Positions 29,193 through 37,135 of a stretch of DNA of 64,000 bases are shown piece by piece. The position numbers and the translations under genes are program-made. The notes under the pieces are model-generated. The model had not been told where the DNA came from. It did not search any database and saw only the letters and a list, made by a program, of their open reading frames with translations. The DNA lies in assembly GCA_021713295.1 (NCBI GenBank), contig JAKJJU010000010.1:19036-83035 (forward strand), given 5' to 3'. The stretch's first letter is position 1; every line of letters begins with the position of its first letter. The stretch is from Thiotrichales bacterium 19S3-11. Lineage in GTDB: Bacteria > Pseudomonadota > Gammaproteobacteria > Francisellales > Francisellaceae.

Positions 29193-30095
29193 ATGCATAC
29201 TCAACAAAGCTATTACTTACTTGCTGACGGTGGTGGTACAAAAACGACGGTTCGTTTAGTTGACTGTAATTATCAATCCATTGGTGAAGCCAGATCAACG
29301 CAAGGTAATATTAAAACCTCACCTGAGAAAGCTTGGTGTTCAATTAACTCAGCAATAAAACAAATTTTACCACCGAACATCAAACTAGATCAGGTTACAG
29401 CAGTTATGGGAATGGCAGGGTTTGAGTCAGCCTTATCATTGGAAGCATTCAAACGTCTTAAGCCAGATTATATTAAAAATTTATATGTATTATCGGATGC
29501 ACACATTGCTTGTTTAGGCGCTCATGCTGGAGCTGATGGTGCTTTGGTTATTGTGGGTACAGGTATTAAAGGTTTTCAGATAGAAAATGGACATACTGAT
29601 GATATTGCTGGCTGGGGATTTCCATATTCTGATGAAGGTGGTGGCGCGTGGATTGGCTTAGAAGCAGTAAGGCATACCTTTCAAGTTGTGGATACTAGAG
29701 AGCCGTCAAGTTATCTAAGTCAATTAATTTTATCAAATTATCATGATGATCCATATGAGTTACTTGATTCAGTAATTGGTGCAACACCTTGTGAATTTGG
29801 GCAGTTTTGTGCCTATGTTATTGAAGGGGCACTGGCTAAAGATACGGCAAGTTGTGCTATTTTGCAAAAAGCCGCAACTGAAGTTGTTGCAGTTATAAAA
29901 GCACTGGAGAATAAACAACAAAATAAGCTACACTTACCATTATCCCTAGCCGGTGGTGTCAGTGATTATATCATGATGTTTTTACCAGAGCGTATTCGTA
30001 ATCGGCTGGTTAAACGTCAAGGCAATGCACTGGATGGAGCCTTATATCATTTAAAAAAGATAAATAATGCAGTGATAGATTATAAAGAGGGTTAG
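29193..30095 (+). CDS. nagK: N-acetylglucosamine kinase (BadF/BadG/BcrA/BcrD ATPase family)
   Basis: Phosphorylates free GlcNAc after import. At 300 residues it has the actin-like ATPase motifs LLADGGGTKTTVRLVD (phosphate 1), VIVGTGIKGF (phosphate 2) and LAGGVSDYI (adenosine). The assignment rests on the fold plus the operon: the next three genes encode a SIS-type deaminase, NagA and a sugar porter. It is the first gene of a block with gaps of 2, -1 and 3 bases. A TTGACT at 29149-29154 could belong to its promoter, but the -10 is poor. Confidence 0.85.
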   Translation: MHTQQSYYLLADGGGTKTTVRLVDCNYQSIGEARSTQGNIKTSPEKAWCSINSAIKQILPPNIKLDQVTAVMGMAGFESALSLEAFKRLKPDYIKNLYVLSDAHIACLGAHAGADGALVIVGTGIKGFQIENGHTDDIAGWGFPYSDEGGGAWIGLEAVRHTFQVVDTREPSSYLSQLILSNYHDDPYELLDSVIGATPCEFGQFCAYVIEGALAKDTASCAILQKAATEVVAVIKALENKQQNKLHLPLSLAGGVSDYIMMFLPERIRNRLVKRQGNALDGALYHLKKINNAVIDYKEG

Positions 30096-30097
30096 CT

Positions 30098-31132
30098 ATG
30101 ATTAGTATGATGGAAAAAGAAGCGTTGAGCACGCCTGAGAAAATTCATAACCAATTAACAAAAAATGTTAAACTGTGGCAGGATGTTGTTGATAAAATGA
30201 AAGCAGATTCTCCTTCCTTTGCGGTAACAATTGCAAGGGGAACATCAGATCATGCCGCTACTTTCGCTAAATATTTGTTTGAAATTAACTTAGGTCTTGT
30301 GACCGCTTCTGCTGCACCATCAACGGTAACTATTTATAATCAAGCGTTAAAGATGCAAAAAGCTCTGGTCGTTGCAATCTCTCAATCAGGTCAGTCACCT
30401 GATATATGCCAATTTTTCCAATCAGCGACGAATGCTGGTGCGCAAACGGTTGCTTTGGTTAACCGAAGAAATTCACCGCTGGCATCGATTGCAACGAATC
30501 CAATCCCTATTTGGGCAGATAAGGAACATGCAATTGCTGCAACAAAGAGCTTTATTGCAACTCTCGTTGCATTGATACAATTTATTGCTATCTATCAGAA
30601 TGATAAGCCATTGCTTAAAGCATTAAATACATTACCAGAGTATCTAGAGGCCTGTACGAAAATGAATTGGTCGACTGCAATTGATGCACTTTCTTTGAGC
30701 TCGAATGCCTATATCACAGCACGTGGTTATGGGTTACCAATTGCTCAGGAAGCGGCATTAAAATTAAAAGAGACATCGAATTTGCATGCTGAAGCTTTTA
30801 GTGCTGCGGAGTTGCTACATGGGCCATTTGCATTGGTAAAACGGCATTTTCCTGTATTAATCTTCGCACAAAACGATGCTTCGTTAAAAGGAACACTGGA
30901 TATTACTAAGAGAATGACAGAGCTAGGTGCAAAAACATTATTTGCAATGCCTGGAAAAGTGGATAATCTTATTTCGAGTGCGCGTTTGCCTATGCCTAAG
31001 AGTCTACATGCTGTGCTTGATCCGCTTTTGGTTATTCAATCATTTTATATTATGGCTGCAAGGCTTGCAAAGACCCGAGGGCTTAATCCAGATAGGCCTG
31101 AAAATTTAATGAAAGTGACCGAGACATACTAA
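30098..31132 (+). CDS. SIS-domain glucosamine-6-phosphate deaminase (NagB-II type)
   Basis: A 344-residue protein with two SIS domains and no glutaminase domain, resembling the isomerase half of GlmS. This is the NagB-II class, which converts GlcN-6-P to fructose-6-P and ammonia. Motifs are ITIARGTSDHAATFAKYLFE, AISQSGQSPDI, the ETSNLHAEAFSAAELLHGP block and a C-terminal GLNPDRPENLMKVTETY close to the GlmS end. It sits between the kinase and nagA; its stop overlaps the nagA start by one base. Confidence 0.88.
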   Translation: MISMMEKEALSTPEKIHNQLTKNVKLWQDVVDKMKADSPSFAVTIARGTSDHAATFAKYLFEINLGLVTASAAPSTVTIYNQALKMQKALVVAISQSGQSPDICQFFQSATNAGAQTVALVNRRNSPLASIATNPIPIWADKEHAIAATKSFIATLVALIQFIAIYQNDKPLLKALNTLPEYLEACTKMNWSTAIDALSLSSNAYITARGYGLPIAQEAALKLKETSNLHAEAFSAAELLHGPFALVKRHFPVLIFAQNDASLKGTLDITKRMTELGAKTLFAMPGKVDNLISSARLPMPKSLHAVLDPLLVIQSFYIMAARLAKTRGLNPDRPENLMKVTETY

Positions 31133-32289
31133 TGTTACCTAAGCATTATATTATTACTGGTGGGAGAATTTATGTTGATGGAAACTTCTTAGATAATATG
31201 GCGGTTGAAGTTAAAGGTAATCTAATTCAATCAGTAAAATTATTAGAGACTTATTCTAAGACGCTTCCCAGAATAAACATGGATAAAGCAGATACGTTGA
31301 TTCCTGGATTTATTGATTTACATATTCATGGCAGTTGTGGCTATGATGTTATGGATGCATCCAAAGAGAGTTTAGTGGCTATTTCACAATCAATGTTAAA
31401 GCAAGGTGTTTGCGGATTTTTAGCGACTACAATGACGGCATCAGAGGCCATGATAGCTAATGCAGTATCTACTATTGGGTATGCTTACCAAGAAGGTATA
31501 GTGCCTAATTTATTAGGTATTCATTTAGAAGGGCCATTTATTAATCCAACGTATATGGGAGCTCAACCAGAAAAATACATACAGAAAGCAGATTATGCCG
31601 CATTTGATAAATGGCAGCGGCTATCTGGCGGACTTATTCGACAAGTAACAATAGCGCCAGAGATTGAAGGGGCAATTGAAGTCATAGATAAACTCAGTAG
31701 AGAGAATATCATTTTATCAGCGGGGCACTCAGCTGCGAAATGCTGTCTTGCACAAAGAGCATTCTCTAGAGGCATAACACATGCAACGCATCTTTATAAT
31801 GCTATGAGTGGTCTTGATAAGCGTCAACCAGGGCTTGCTATGGCTGTTTTATTAGATGACAAAGTTAGTGCTGAACTCATTGTGGATGGTGTGCATTTAT
31901 CACCAGAAATCATTAAGTTGACGGTTAAATTACTTGGGAAGGAGAGAGTAATTTTAATTACTGATGCAATGAGTGCGCAGGGGGCTGGAGAAGGTAGGTT
32001 TCAGTTAGGTGGTCAAACGGTTACGGTTAAAGGTAATCAAGCAAGGCTTGATAATGGCGTTTTAGCCGGTAGTATATTAACAATGAATCAAGCGTTAAAA
32101 AATTGTTATCATTTGGCAGAGATAACATTAGAGGATGCAGTTTTAATGTCAACGTTTAATCCAGCTAAGAAACTTGGCATAGAAGAATGTTATGGCCAAA
32201 TAAAAGCAGGTTGCTATGCTTGTTTTTCGGTTTTAGATGAGCATTTAACAATTAAAGATACATGGTTTATGGGACAATTAGGAGCTTAG
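31132..32289 (+). CDS. nagA: N-acetylglucosamine-6-phosphate deacetylase
   Basis: Removes acetate from GlcNAc-6-P ahead of deamination. The 385-residue amidohydrolase shows IPGFIDLHIHG (metal site), LGIHLEGPFINP with the catalytic-site Glu, GHSAAKC, THLYNAMSG and ITDAMSAQGAGEG with the catalytic Asp. The ATG overlaps the stop of the preceding gene, indicating translational coupling. The sugar porter follows 3 bases later. Confidence 0.95.
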   Translation: MLPKHYIITGGRIYVDGNFLDNMAVEVKGNLIQSVKLLETYSKTLPRINMDKADTLIPGFIDLHIHGSCGYDVMDASKESLVAISQSMLKQGVCGFLATTMTASEAMIANAVSTIGYAYQEGIVPNLLGIHLEGPFINPTYMGAQPEKYIQKADYAAFDKWQRLSGGLIRQVTIAPEIEGAIEVIDKLSRENIILSAGHSAAKCCLAQRAFSRGITHATHLYNAMSGLDKRQPGLAMAVLLDDKVSAELIVDGVHLSPEIIKLTVKLLGKERVILITDAMSAQGAGEGRFQLGGQTVTVKGNQARLDNGVLAGSILTMNQALKNCYHLAEITLEDAVLMSTFNPAKKLGIEECYGQIKAGCYACFSVLDEHLTIKDTWFMGQLGA

Positions 32290-32292
32290 ATA

Positions 32293-33669
32293 ATGCTTAT
32301 AGATGAGCAAAGTCCCAACATGGGCGCAAAAATTATATTATTTTCCATAGCGATAGCTGGGATGTTATATGGTTATGATATTGGTGTTATTAATGGCGTT
32401 TTCTTATTTGTTAGATTAGATATTCCGATGACAGATCAGCAGTTATCGATTATTGCTGCAGCAGTTTTAGGTGGTGGTGCGTTGGCGACACTCGTTGCTG
32501 GTTTTCTAGCAGATTGGTTGGGTAGACGTGTGATGATTCGTATTTCGGGTGTGGTTTTTATACTAGGTATACTGTTAGTGACATTGGCCACAAGCTATGA
32601 AACGTTACTATTGGGTCGGTTAATACAGGGCGTTTCCGTTGGCATTATTACAATTGTGACGCCGTTGTATTTAGCGGAATCAATGCCAACAAACTTGCGT
32701 GGGCGAGGTATTGTTTCTTTTCAGCTATTGCTAACCTTTGGTATTGCTATAGCAACAGCATCAGGTCTTATTTTTATAGGTGATGGGAATTGGCGTGGCA
32801 TGTTTCTAACGGCAATTATCCCAGCATCAATTTTATTGATAGTCTCTTTCTATATCAAAGAATCACCACGTTGGCTAGCATTAAAGGGACGTTTTTCTGA
32901 GGCTTATGAAGTGCTATGTTTTAGTAACAATCCGAGTGAAGCAAAAAAGCAATTAGAAGAAATGAAGCAAACCTTAATGCAGAAACAAAAGTATGCAGCA
33001 GTCAAATTGATAGTACAAAAAAAATATATCTTTGCTTTTTTATTGGTTTGTTGTATTGGGGTATTAAATCAGCTAACTGGCATTAATGTGTTTTTGCAGT
33101 TTAGTGCAATAATACTCAAGCAGTCAGGTTTAGAAAGCAATCAAGCTTCTTTAGTCGGTGGTACAAGTATCGCCATTGTAAACTTTTTAGTTACGATCAT
33201 TACTTTTATGATTGTTGATCGTTTTGAACGCAAAACGTTAGTTGCTCTGGGAACAGCAGGCATTGTGATCTCTTTAGCTTTTTGTGCTTTGATTAATCAA
33301 TTATTACCAAACACTGAAGTTAAAGGTTATTTAGTGTTAGCTGGACTGATCGGTTATATTATTAGTTTTGCTTTTGGACCTGGGGCTTTGGTTTGGACAT
33401 TATTATCTGAATTGTTACCTTCAAGAATACGTAGCCGGGGGATGGCCATTGCATTATTTTTAAATAGTGCGGCATCAGCAGTATTAGCATCTGAATTTTT
33501 GCCAATGGTTAATCATTTAGGCTATAGCGGTGCATTTTGGCTGTTTTCTTGCTTTACCTCAATTTATTTTATCTTAGTTGTTTTGTTTGTACCAAAAACC
33601 AAAGGAAAAACACTGGAAGAAATTGAAAAGGCGTATAATAATAAGAGGCAGAATGTAATTAAAACATGA
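32293..33669 (+). CDS. Sugar porter family MFS transporter, probable GlcNAc importer
   Basis: A 458-residue, 12-helix carrier of the sugar porter family (XylE/GalP/GLUT group). Motifs are GYDIGVINGV, FLADWLGRRVMIR, GRLIQGVSVGIITIVTPLYLAE, IKESPRWLALKGR, LNQLTGINVFLQF and VPKTKGKTLEEIE. It lies directly behind nagA and ahead of tsaB, so the likely substrate is GlcNAc, but that is context only; characterised NagP carriers belong to the different FucP-type branch. No PTS component is seen, consistent with import of the free sugar and phosphorylation by the kinase. Confidence 0.85.
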   Translation: MLIDEQSPNMGAKIILFSIAIAGMLYGYDIGVINGVFLFVRLDIPMTDQQLSIIAAAVLGGGALATLVAGFLADWLGRRVMIRISGVVFILGILLVTLATSYETLLLGRLIQGVSVGIITIVTPLYLAESMPTNLRGRGIVSFQLLLTFGIAIATASGLIFIGDGNWRGMFLTAIIPASILLIVSFYIKESPRWLALKGRFSEAYEVLCFSNNPSEAKKQLEEMKQTLMQKQKYAAVKLIVQKKYIFAFLLVCCIGVLNQLTGINVFLQFSAIILKQSGLESNQASLVGGTSIAIVNFLVTIITFMIVDRFERKTLVALGTAGIVISLAFCALINQLLPNTEVKGYLVLAGLIGYIISFAFGPGALVWTLLSELLPSRIRSRGMAIALFLNSAASAVLASEFLPMVNHLGYSGAFWLFSCFTSIYFILVVLFVPKTKGKTLEEIEKAYNNKRQNVIKT

Positions 33670-34331
33670 ATACAATGAAATTATTAGCATTAGATACTTC
33701 TACAGATAGTTGTAGTGTTGCACTCTTAATCGGTGACTCTGTTTATGGTAAGACCATTCTACAAGCACGTAAACATAATGAACTGATTATTCCAACGATT
33801 GATGAACTATTAAAAGAACATCAAATTGGTTTGGAGAGTATTGATTACTTTGCCTGTGGTGTTGGTCCTGGAAGCTTTGTCGGCGTTAGGTTAGGGGTAT
33901 CTGTGATACAGGGGCTTGCATTCGCAGTTGATAAGCCAGTTATTGCATTTTCATCAATGAGTGCTGTCGCTGCAATGGTTATGGAAAAGGAAAAGCTTAA
34001 CTGTATCCAAGTTGGGCTAGATGCAAGAATGGATGATGTTTATTATGGACATTACCTTAAAAAGGATGATGGGGTTATAGAGACAATTATAGAGAGAAGT
34101 GTTGCCTCTAATGTGTTACAGCTTGATCAGAAAACACCAGATCTAGTTGGTGATGGTTTTAAGCAAATTGCGCTTCAAGTGCATAAACTTCATGAAGCTG
34201 GTGCGCTATCATTGCGCTTTATTATGCCTACGCTATTAGCACAGGTTAAATCCAATCAAGTGCTTGTTGAAGTTGAAAAATTACAACCGGTTTATTTACA
34301 AGGTAATAAAAACTGGAAACAGCGTAGCTAA
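33666..34331 (+). CDS. tsaB: tRNA threonylcarbamoyladenosine biosynthesis protein TsaB
   Basis: Partner of TsaD in making t6A37 in ANN-decoding tRNAs. A 221-residue ASKHA-fold protein with LLALDTSTDSCSVALL, the HNELIIPTIDELL block and CGVGPGSFVGVRLGVS, all typical of TsaB. It starts within the last four bases of the sugar porter gene, so a core translation gene is coupled to a catabolic operon. A second ATG three codons in is equally possible. Confidence 0.93.
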   Translation: MNTMKLLALDTSTDSCSVALLIGDSVYGKTILQARKHNELIIPTIDELLKEHQIGLESIDYFACGVGPGSFVGVRLGVSVIQGLAFAVDKPVIAFSSMSAVAAMVMEKEKLNCIQVGLDARMDDVYYGHYLKKDDGVIETIIERSVASNVLQLDQKTPDLVGDGFKQIALQVHKLHEAGALSLRFIMPTLLAQVKSNQVLVEVEKLQPVYLQGNKNWKQRS

Positions 34332-34359
34332 AGCCAATTAATGGTAGGGAATTATTAAA

Positions 34360-35088
34360 ATGGATCAAGCAATTGTTGGAGAGTTTATCGGTACGATGTT
34401 TTTGATTCTCTTTGGTGGAGGTGTCGTTGCTGGTGTCCTTTTGAAGCACTCTAAGGCTGAAAATTCTGGCTGGATAGTAATTACAGCAGGCTGGGGGTTT
34501 GCTGTAATGATCGGCATTTATATGGCGCAAGCAGGTGGTTCAGCTCAAGCAGATATTAATCCAATTGTTTCAATTGCAAAATATTTTTTTGGTATTTATA
34601 CAAGTATAGTCCATGTTAGCGAGCTAATTATTGCTCAAATTGTAGGTGCAATTGTTGGTGGAATATTAGTGTGGTTAAGCTATTTGCCTCATTGGAAAGC
34701 AACAGATAATCAACGCTTTAAATTATTAGTGTTTTCAACTTCCCCTGAGATTAAATCACCACTGTCTAACCTTTTATGCGAAGTTATTGCAAGCTTTTCT
34801 TTAATTGTTTTTGTTGGTGCATTACTAAAATACTATAATCACCAATGGGTAACTGTAGATATTCCCTATGTTTTTGGCTTTGCCGTTTGGGCAATTGGTT
34901 TATCTTTGGGAGGGCCAACAGGCTATGCAATTAATCCAGCGCGTGATTTAGGGCCAAGAATAGCGCATGCAATTCTGCCTATTGCTAATAAGGGGACATC
35001 TGAATGGTGGTATGCTTGGGTACCTATTTTGGGGCCTATTATTGGCTGTTTGTTGGGCGTTATTTTTGTAAAACTTTTATTTATCTAG
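34360..35088 (+). CDS. Aquaporin/glycerol facilitator (GlpF-like)
   Basis: A 242-residue MIP family channel with six helices and two half-helix loops. The second loop carries NPARDLGPR, whose Asp is the marker of glycerol-type channels. The first loop reads INPIVSIAKY, so the usual NPA is NPI, a substitution known from some family members. It probably passes glycerol or other small neutral solutes through the inner membrane. No glycerol kinase is nearby. Confidence 0.85.
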   Translation: MDQAIVGEFIGTMFLILFGGGVVAGVLLKHSKAENSGWIVITAGWGFAVMIGIYMAQAGGSAQADINPIVSIAKYFFGIYTSIVHVSELIIAQIVGAIVGGILVWLSYLPHWKATDNQRFKLLVFSTSPEIKSPLSNLLCEVIASFSLIVFVGALLKYYNHQWVTVDIPYVFGFAVWAIGLSLGGPTGYAINPARDLGPRIAHAILPIANKGTSEWWYAWVPILGPIIGCLLGVIFVKLLFI

Positions 35089-35100
35089 GTTATTGAAGTT

Positions 35101-35664
35101 ATGGGACAGCGTTTATCTAAGATATATACAAAAACAGGCGATAAAAAACAGACAAAAACAGCAACGAATCAAGTATTGATTAAAGATCATCCAAAAATTA
35201 TTTTAAATGGTGAGTTAGATGAACTTAATTCATGTTTGGGCTTAGTTAGAAGCTTTCTTCAAAACGATATAGCATTATTTGATGAGATATTGCAAACACT
35301 TCAGCATCAACTATTTGATTTTGGGGGAGAAATTACTTTGCCAACTTACCCGAAGATTACATCAAAGGCGATCGCATATTTAGAAGACAATATAGATAAA
35401 ATTAATGCTAAGTTACCACCTCTAAAAGAGTTTATTTTACCAGGTGGAAACCAATGCGCGTCATTTTGCCATTTAGCACGTGCTGTAGCAAGGCGCTGCG
35501 AGCGGCATCTAATTAGCTTATCGAGAACAGAAAAACTTAGTGAGTATTTATTAATTTATATCAATAGATTATCTGATTTACTATTTGTTTTAGCTAGATA
35601 TTTAAATGTTTCTGCAAATTCACAAGAAATTTATTGGAATAGTCAAAAATTATTAAAAGGATAA
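35101..35664 (+). CDS. PduO-type cob(I)alamin adenosyltransferase-like protein
   Basis: A 187-residue homolog of PduO-type corrinoid adenosyltransferases, which transfer adenosyl from ATP to cob(I)alamin. The four-helix core is well kept: ELDELNSCLGLVRSFL, FILPGGNQCASFCHLARAVA, RRCERHL and YINRLSDLLFVLARYLN. The N-terminal ATP-binding loop is atypical: KIYTKTGDKKQTKTATNQ replaces the usual glycine-rich KIYTRTGDxGxTxLxxG pattern. It may be altered or specialised. It starts 12 bases after the channel gene. Confidence 0.8.
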   Translation: MGQRLSKIYTKTGDKKQTKTATNQVLIKDHPKIILNGELDELNSCLGLVRSFLQNDIALFDEILQTLQHQLFDFGGEITLPTYPKITSKAIAYLEDNIDKINAKLPPLKEFILPGGNQCASFCHLARAVARRCERHLISLSRTEKLSEYLLIYINRLSDLLFVLARYLNVSANSQEIYWNSQKLLKG

Positions 35665-35707
35665 ATTAATTTTTATAATTTCAACTGCTGAAGTAATGAG
35701 CTTGCTC

Positions 35708-35716
35708 TGCTATAAT
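35708..35716 (+). promoter_or_regulatory. Extended -10 promoter upstream of trkA
   Basis: TGCTATAAT is a perfect TGn extended -10 element, 38 bases before the trkA ATG. No good -35 lies 16-18 bases upstream, as is common for extended -10 promoters. It suggests trkA is transcribed on its own rather than only from the upstream operon. Confidence 0.55.
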
Positions 35717-35754
35717 TAACGTATTCAAATAGATATAAATAAAAAGAAATTTAA

Positions 35755-37131
35755 ATGAAAATTATCATTTTAGGTGCAGGTCAGGTTGGGACATCATTAG
35801 CAAAAAACTTGCAATATGATCATGATATTAGTCTTGTCGATGTTGATATGGACAAGCTACAGCATTTACAAAATAAATTCGATATTAAAACAATCTGTGG
35901 TTCTGGTGCTCATCCGCATGTCTTAGATGATGCCGGGGCAATGGATGCTGATATGCTAATTGCAGTTACAAATAATGATGAAGTTAATATTGTTGCTTGT
36001 CAGGTGGCTTATAGTTTGTATAAAACACCTATGAAAATTGCCAGATTAAGAAATAAAAACTTTGGGCGCTATCCACAGCTATTTGACAATGACCATATTC
36101 CAATTGATTTAATTATTAATCCTGCTGATTTAGTTACAAGGCGTATGATAAGGTTGGTTGAGCATCCAGGCTCATTTCAGGTGCTAGATTTTGCTAATAG
36201 CCAAATTCATATGGTAGAGGCAGCACTTAATATTAGTTCAAGCTTAAATGGCATTAGTATTCGGGAATTTCGTCAAGATTTGCCATTAAATGTTGATGCA
36301 AGAATTGTAGCTATTTTTCGTAGTGGTTCTATGATTGAGTTTGATGCAGATACGATATTAAGAGCGTTTGATACGGTATTTTTTGTTTGTGAGGCATCTA
36401 AAACACAGAAAATTTTATCGTTATTTCAGCCGCAGCAAAATAAAATTAGGCGTATATTTGTTGCCGGTGGTGGTAATATAGGTATGTATTTTGCTAAGCA
36501 GTTAGAAGAACATTACAGCTGTAAGTTAATTGAACGTGATGCAAAACGTTGTTATAAAGCAGCGGAATATTTGAATGAAACGATTGTATTAGCTGGAGAT
36601 GCGGCAGATGCAGAATTATTACAAAATGAAAATATTGAAGATACTGATCTCTTTTGTGCGGTAACAAATGACGATGAAGCAAATATTATGTCTGCGATGT
36701 TAGCAAAACGTTTGGGGGCTAAAAGTACAATTGCACTGGTTAATCATATGAGTTATGCAGAACTAATCGATGACGGACACTCAATTGACAGGGCTTTATC
36801 ACCTCAACGTATTACTATCGGTGTTATTCTTACTCATTTGCGCAAAGGCGATATGATTAGTGTTTACTCTATGCTTGGTGGTAGCTGCGAGGCCATAGAG
36901 ATTGTAGCTCATGGCAATAAAGATACCTCAGGTGTTATTGGCAAAAATATTGATGAATTGGGGCTGCCTGCATCTGTTCGTTGTGGTGCAATTTATCGCG
37001 AAAGCGAAGTTATTGTTGCACACGATGATGTTGAAATAAAATCCGGTGATCATTTAATTATTTTTGTTGCAAATACGCGTGATATACCAACGATTGAGAA
37101 GCGCTTTCAGGTGGCGCCAGTTTATATATAG
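35755..37131 (+). CDS. trkA: Trk potassium uptake regulatory subunit TrkA
   Basis: Peripheral NAD-binding regulator of the TrkH/TrkG potassium channel. The 458 residues hold two tandem RCK units: the first Rossmann motif is IILGAGQVGTSLAKNL at the N terminus, the second FVAGGGNIGMYFAKQL near residue 233, each followed by a TrkA-C domain. No trkH is adjacent. The gene has its own extended -10 promoter and ends 4 bases before the convergent GGDEF-EAL gene. Confidence 0.96.
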   Translation: MKIIILGAGQVGTSLAKNLQYDHDISLVDVDMDKLQHLQNKFDIKTICGSGAHPHVLDDAGAMDADMLIAVTNNDEVNIVACQVAYSLYKTPMKIARLRNKNFGRYPQLFDNDHIPIDLIINPADLVTRRMIRLVEHPGSFQVLDFANSQIHMVEAALNISSSLNGISIREFRQDLPLNVDARIVAIFRSGSMIEFDADTILRAFDTVFFVCEASKTQKILSLFQPQQNKIRRIFVAGGGNIGMYFAKQLEEHYSCKLIERDAKRCYKAAEYLNETIVLAGDAADAELLQNENIEDTDLFCAVTNDDEANIMSAMLAKRLGAKSTIALVNHMSYAELIDDGHSIDRALSPQRITIGVILTHLRKGDMISVYSMLGGSCEAIEIVAHGNKDTSGVIGKNIDELGLPASVRCGAIYRESEVIVAHDDVEIKSGDHLIIFVANTRDIPTIEKRFQVAPVYI

Positions 37132-37135
37132 GAAT

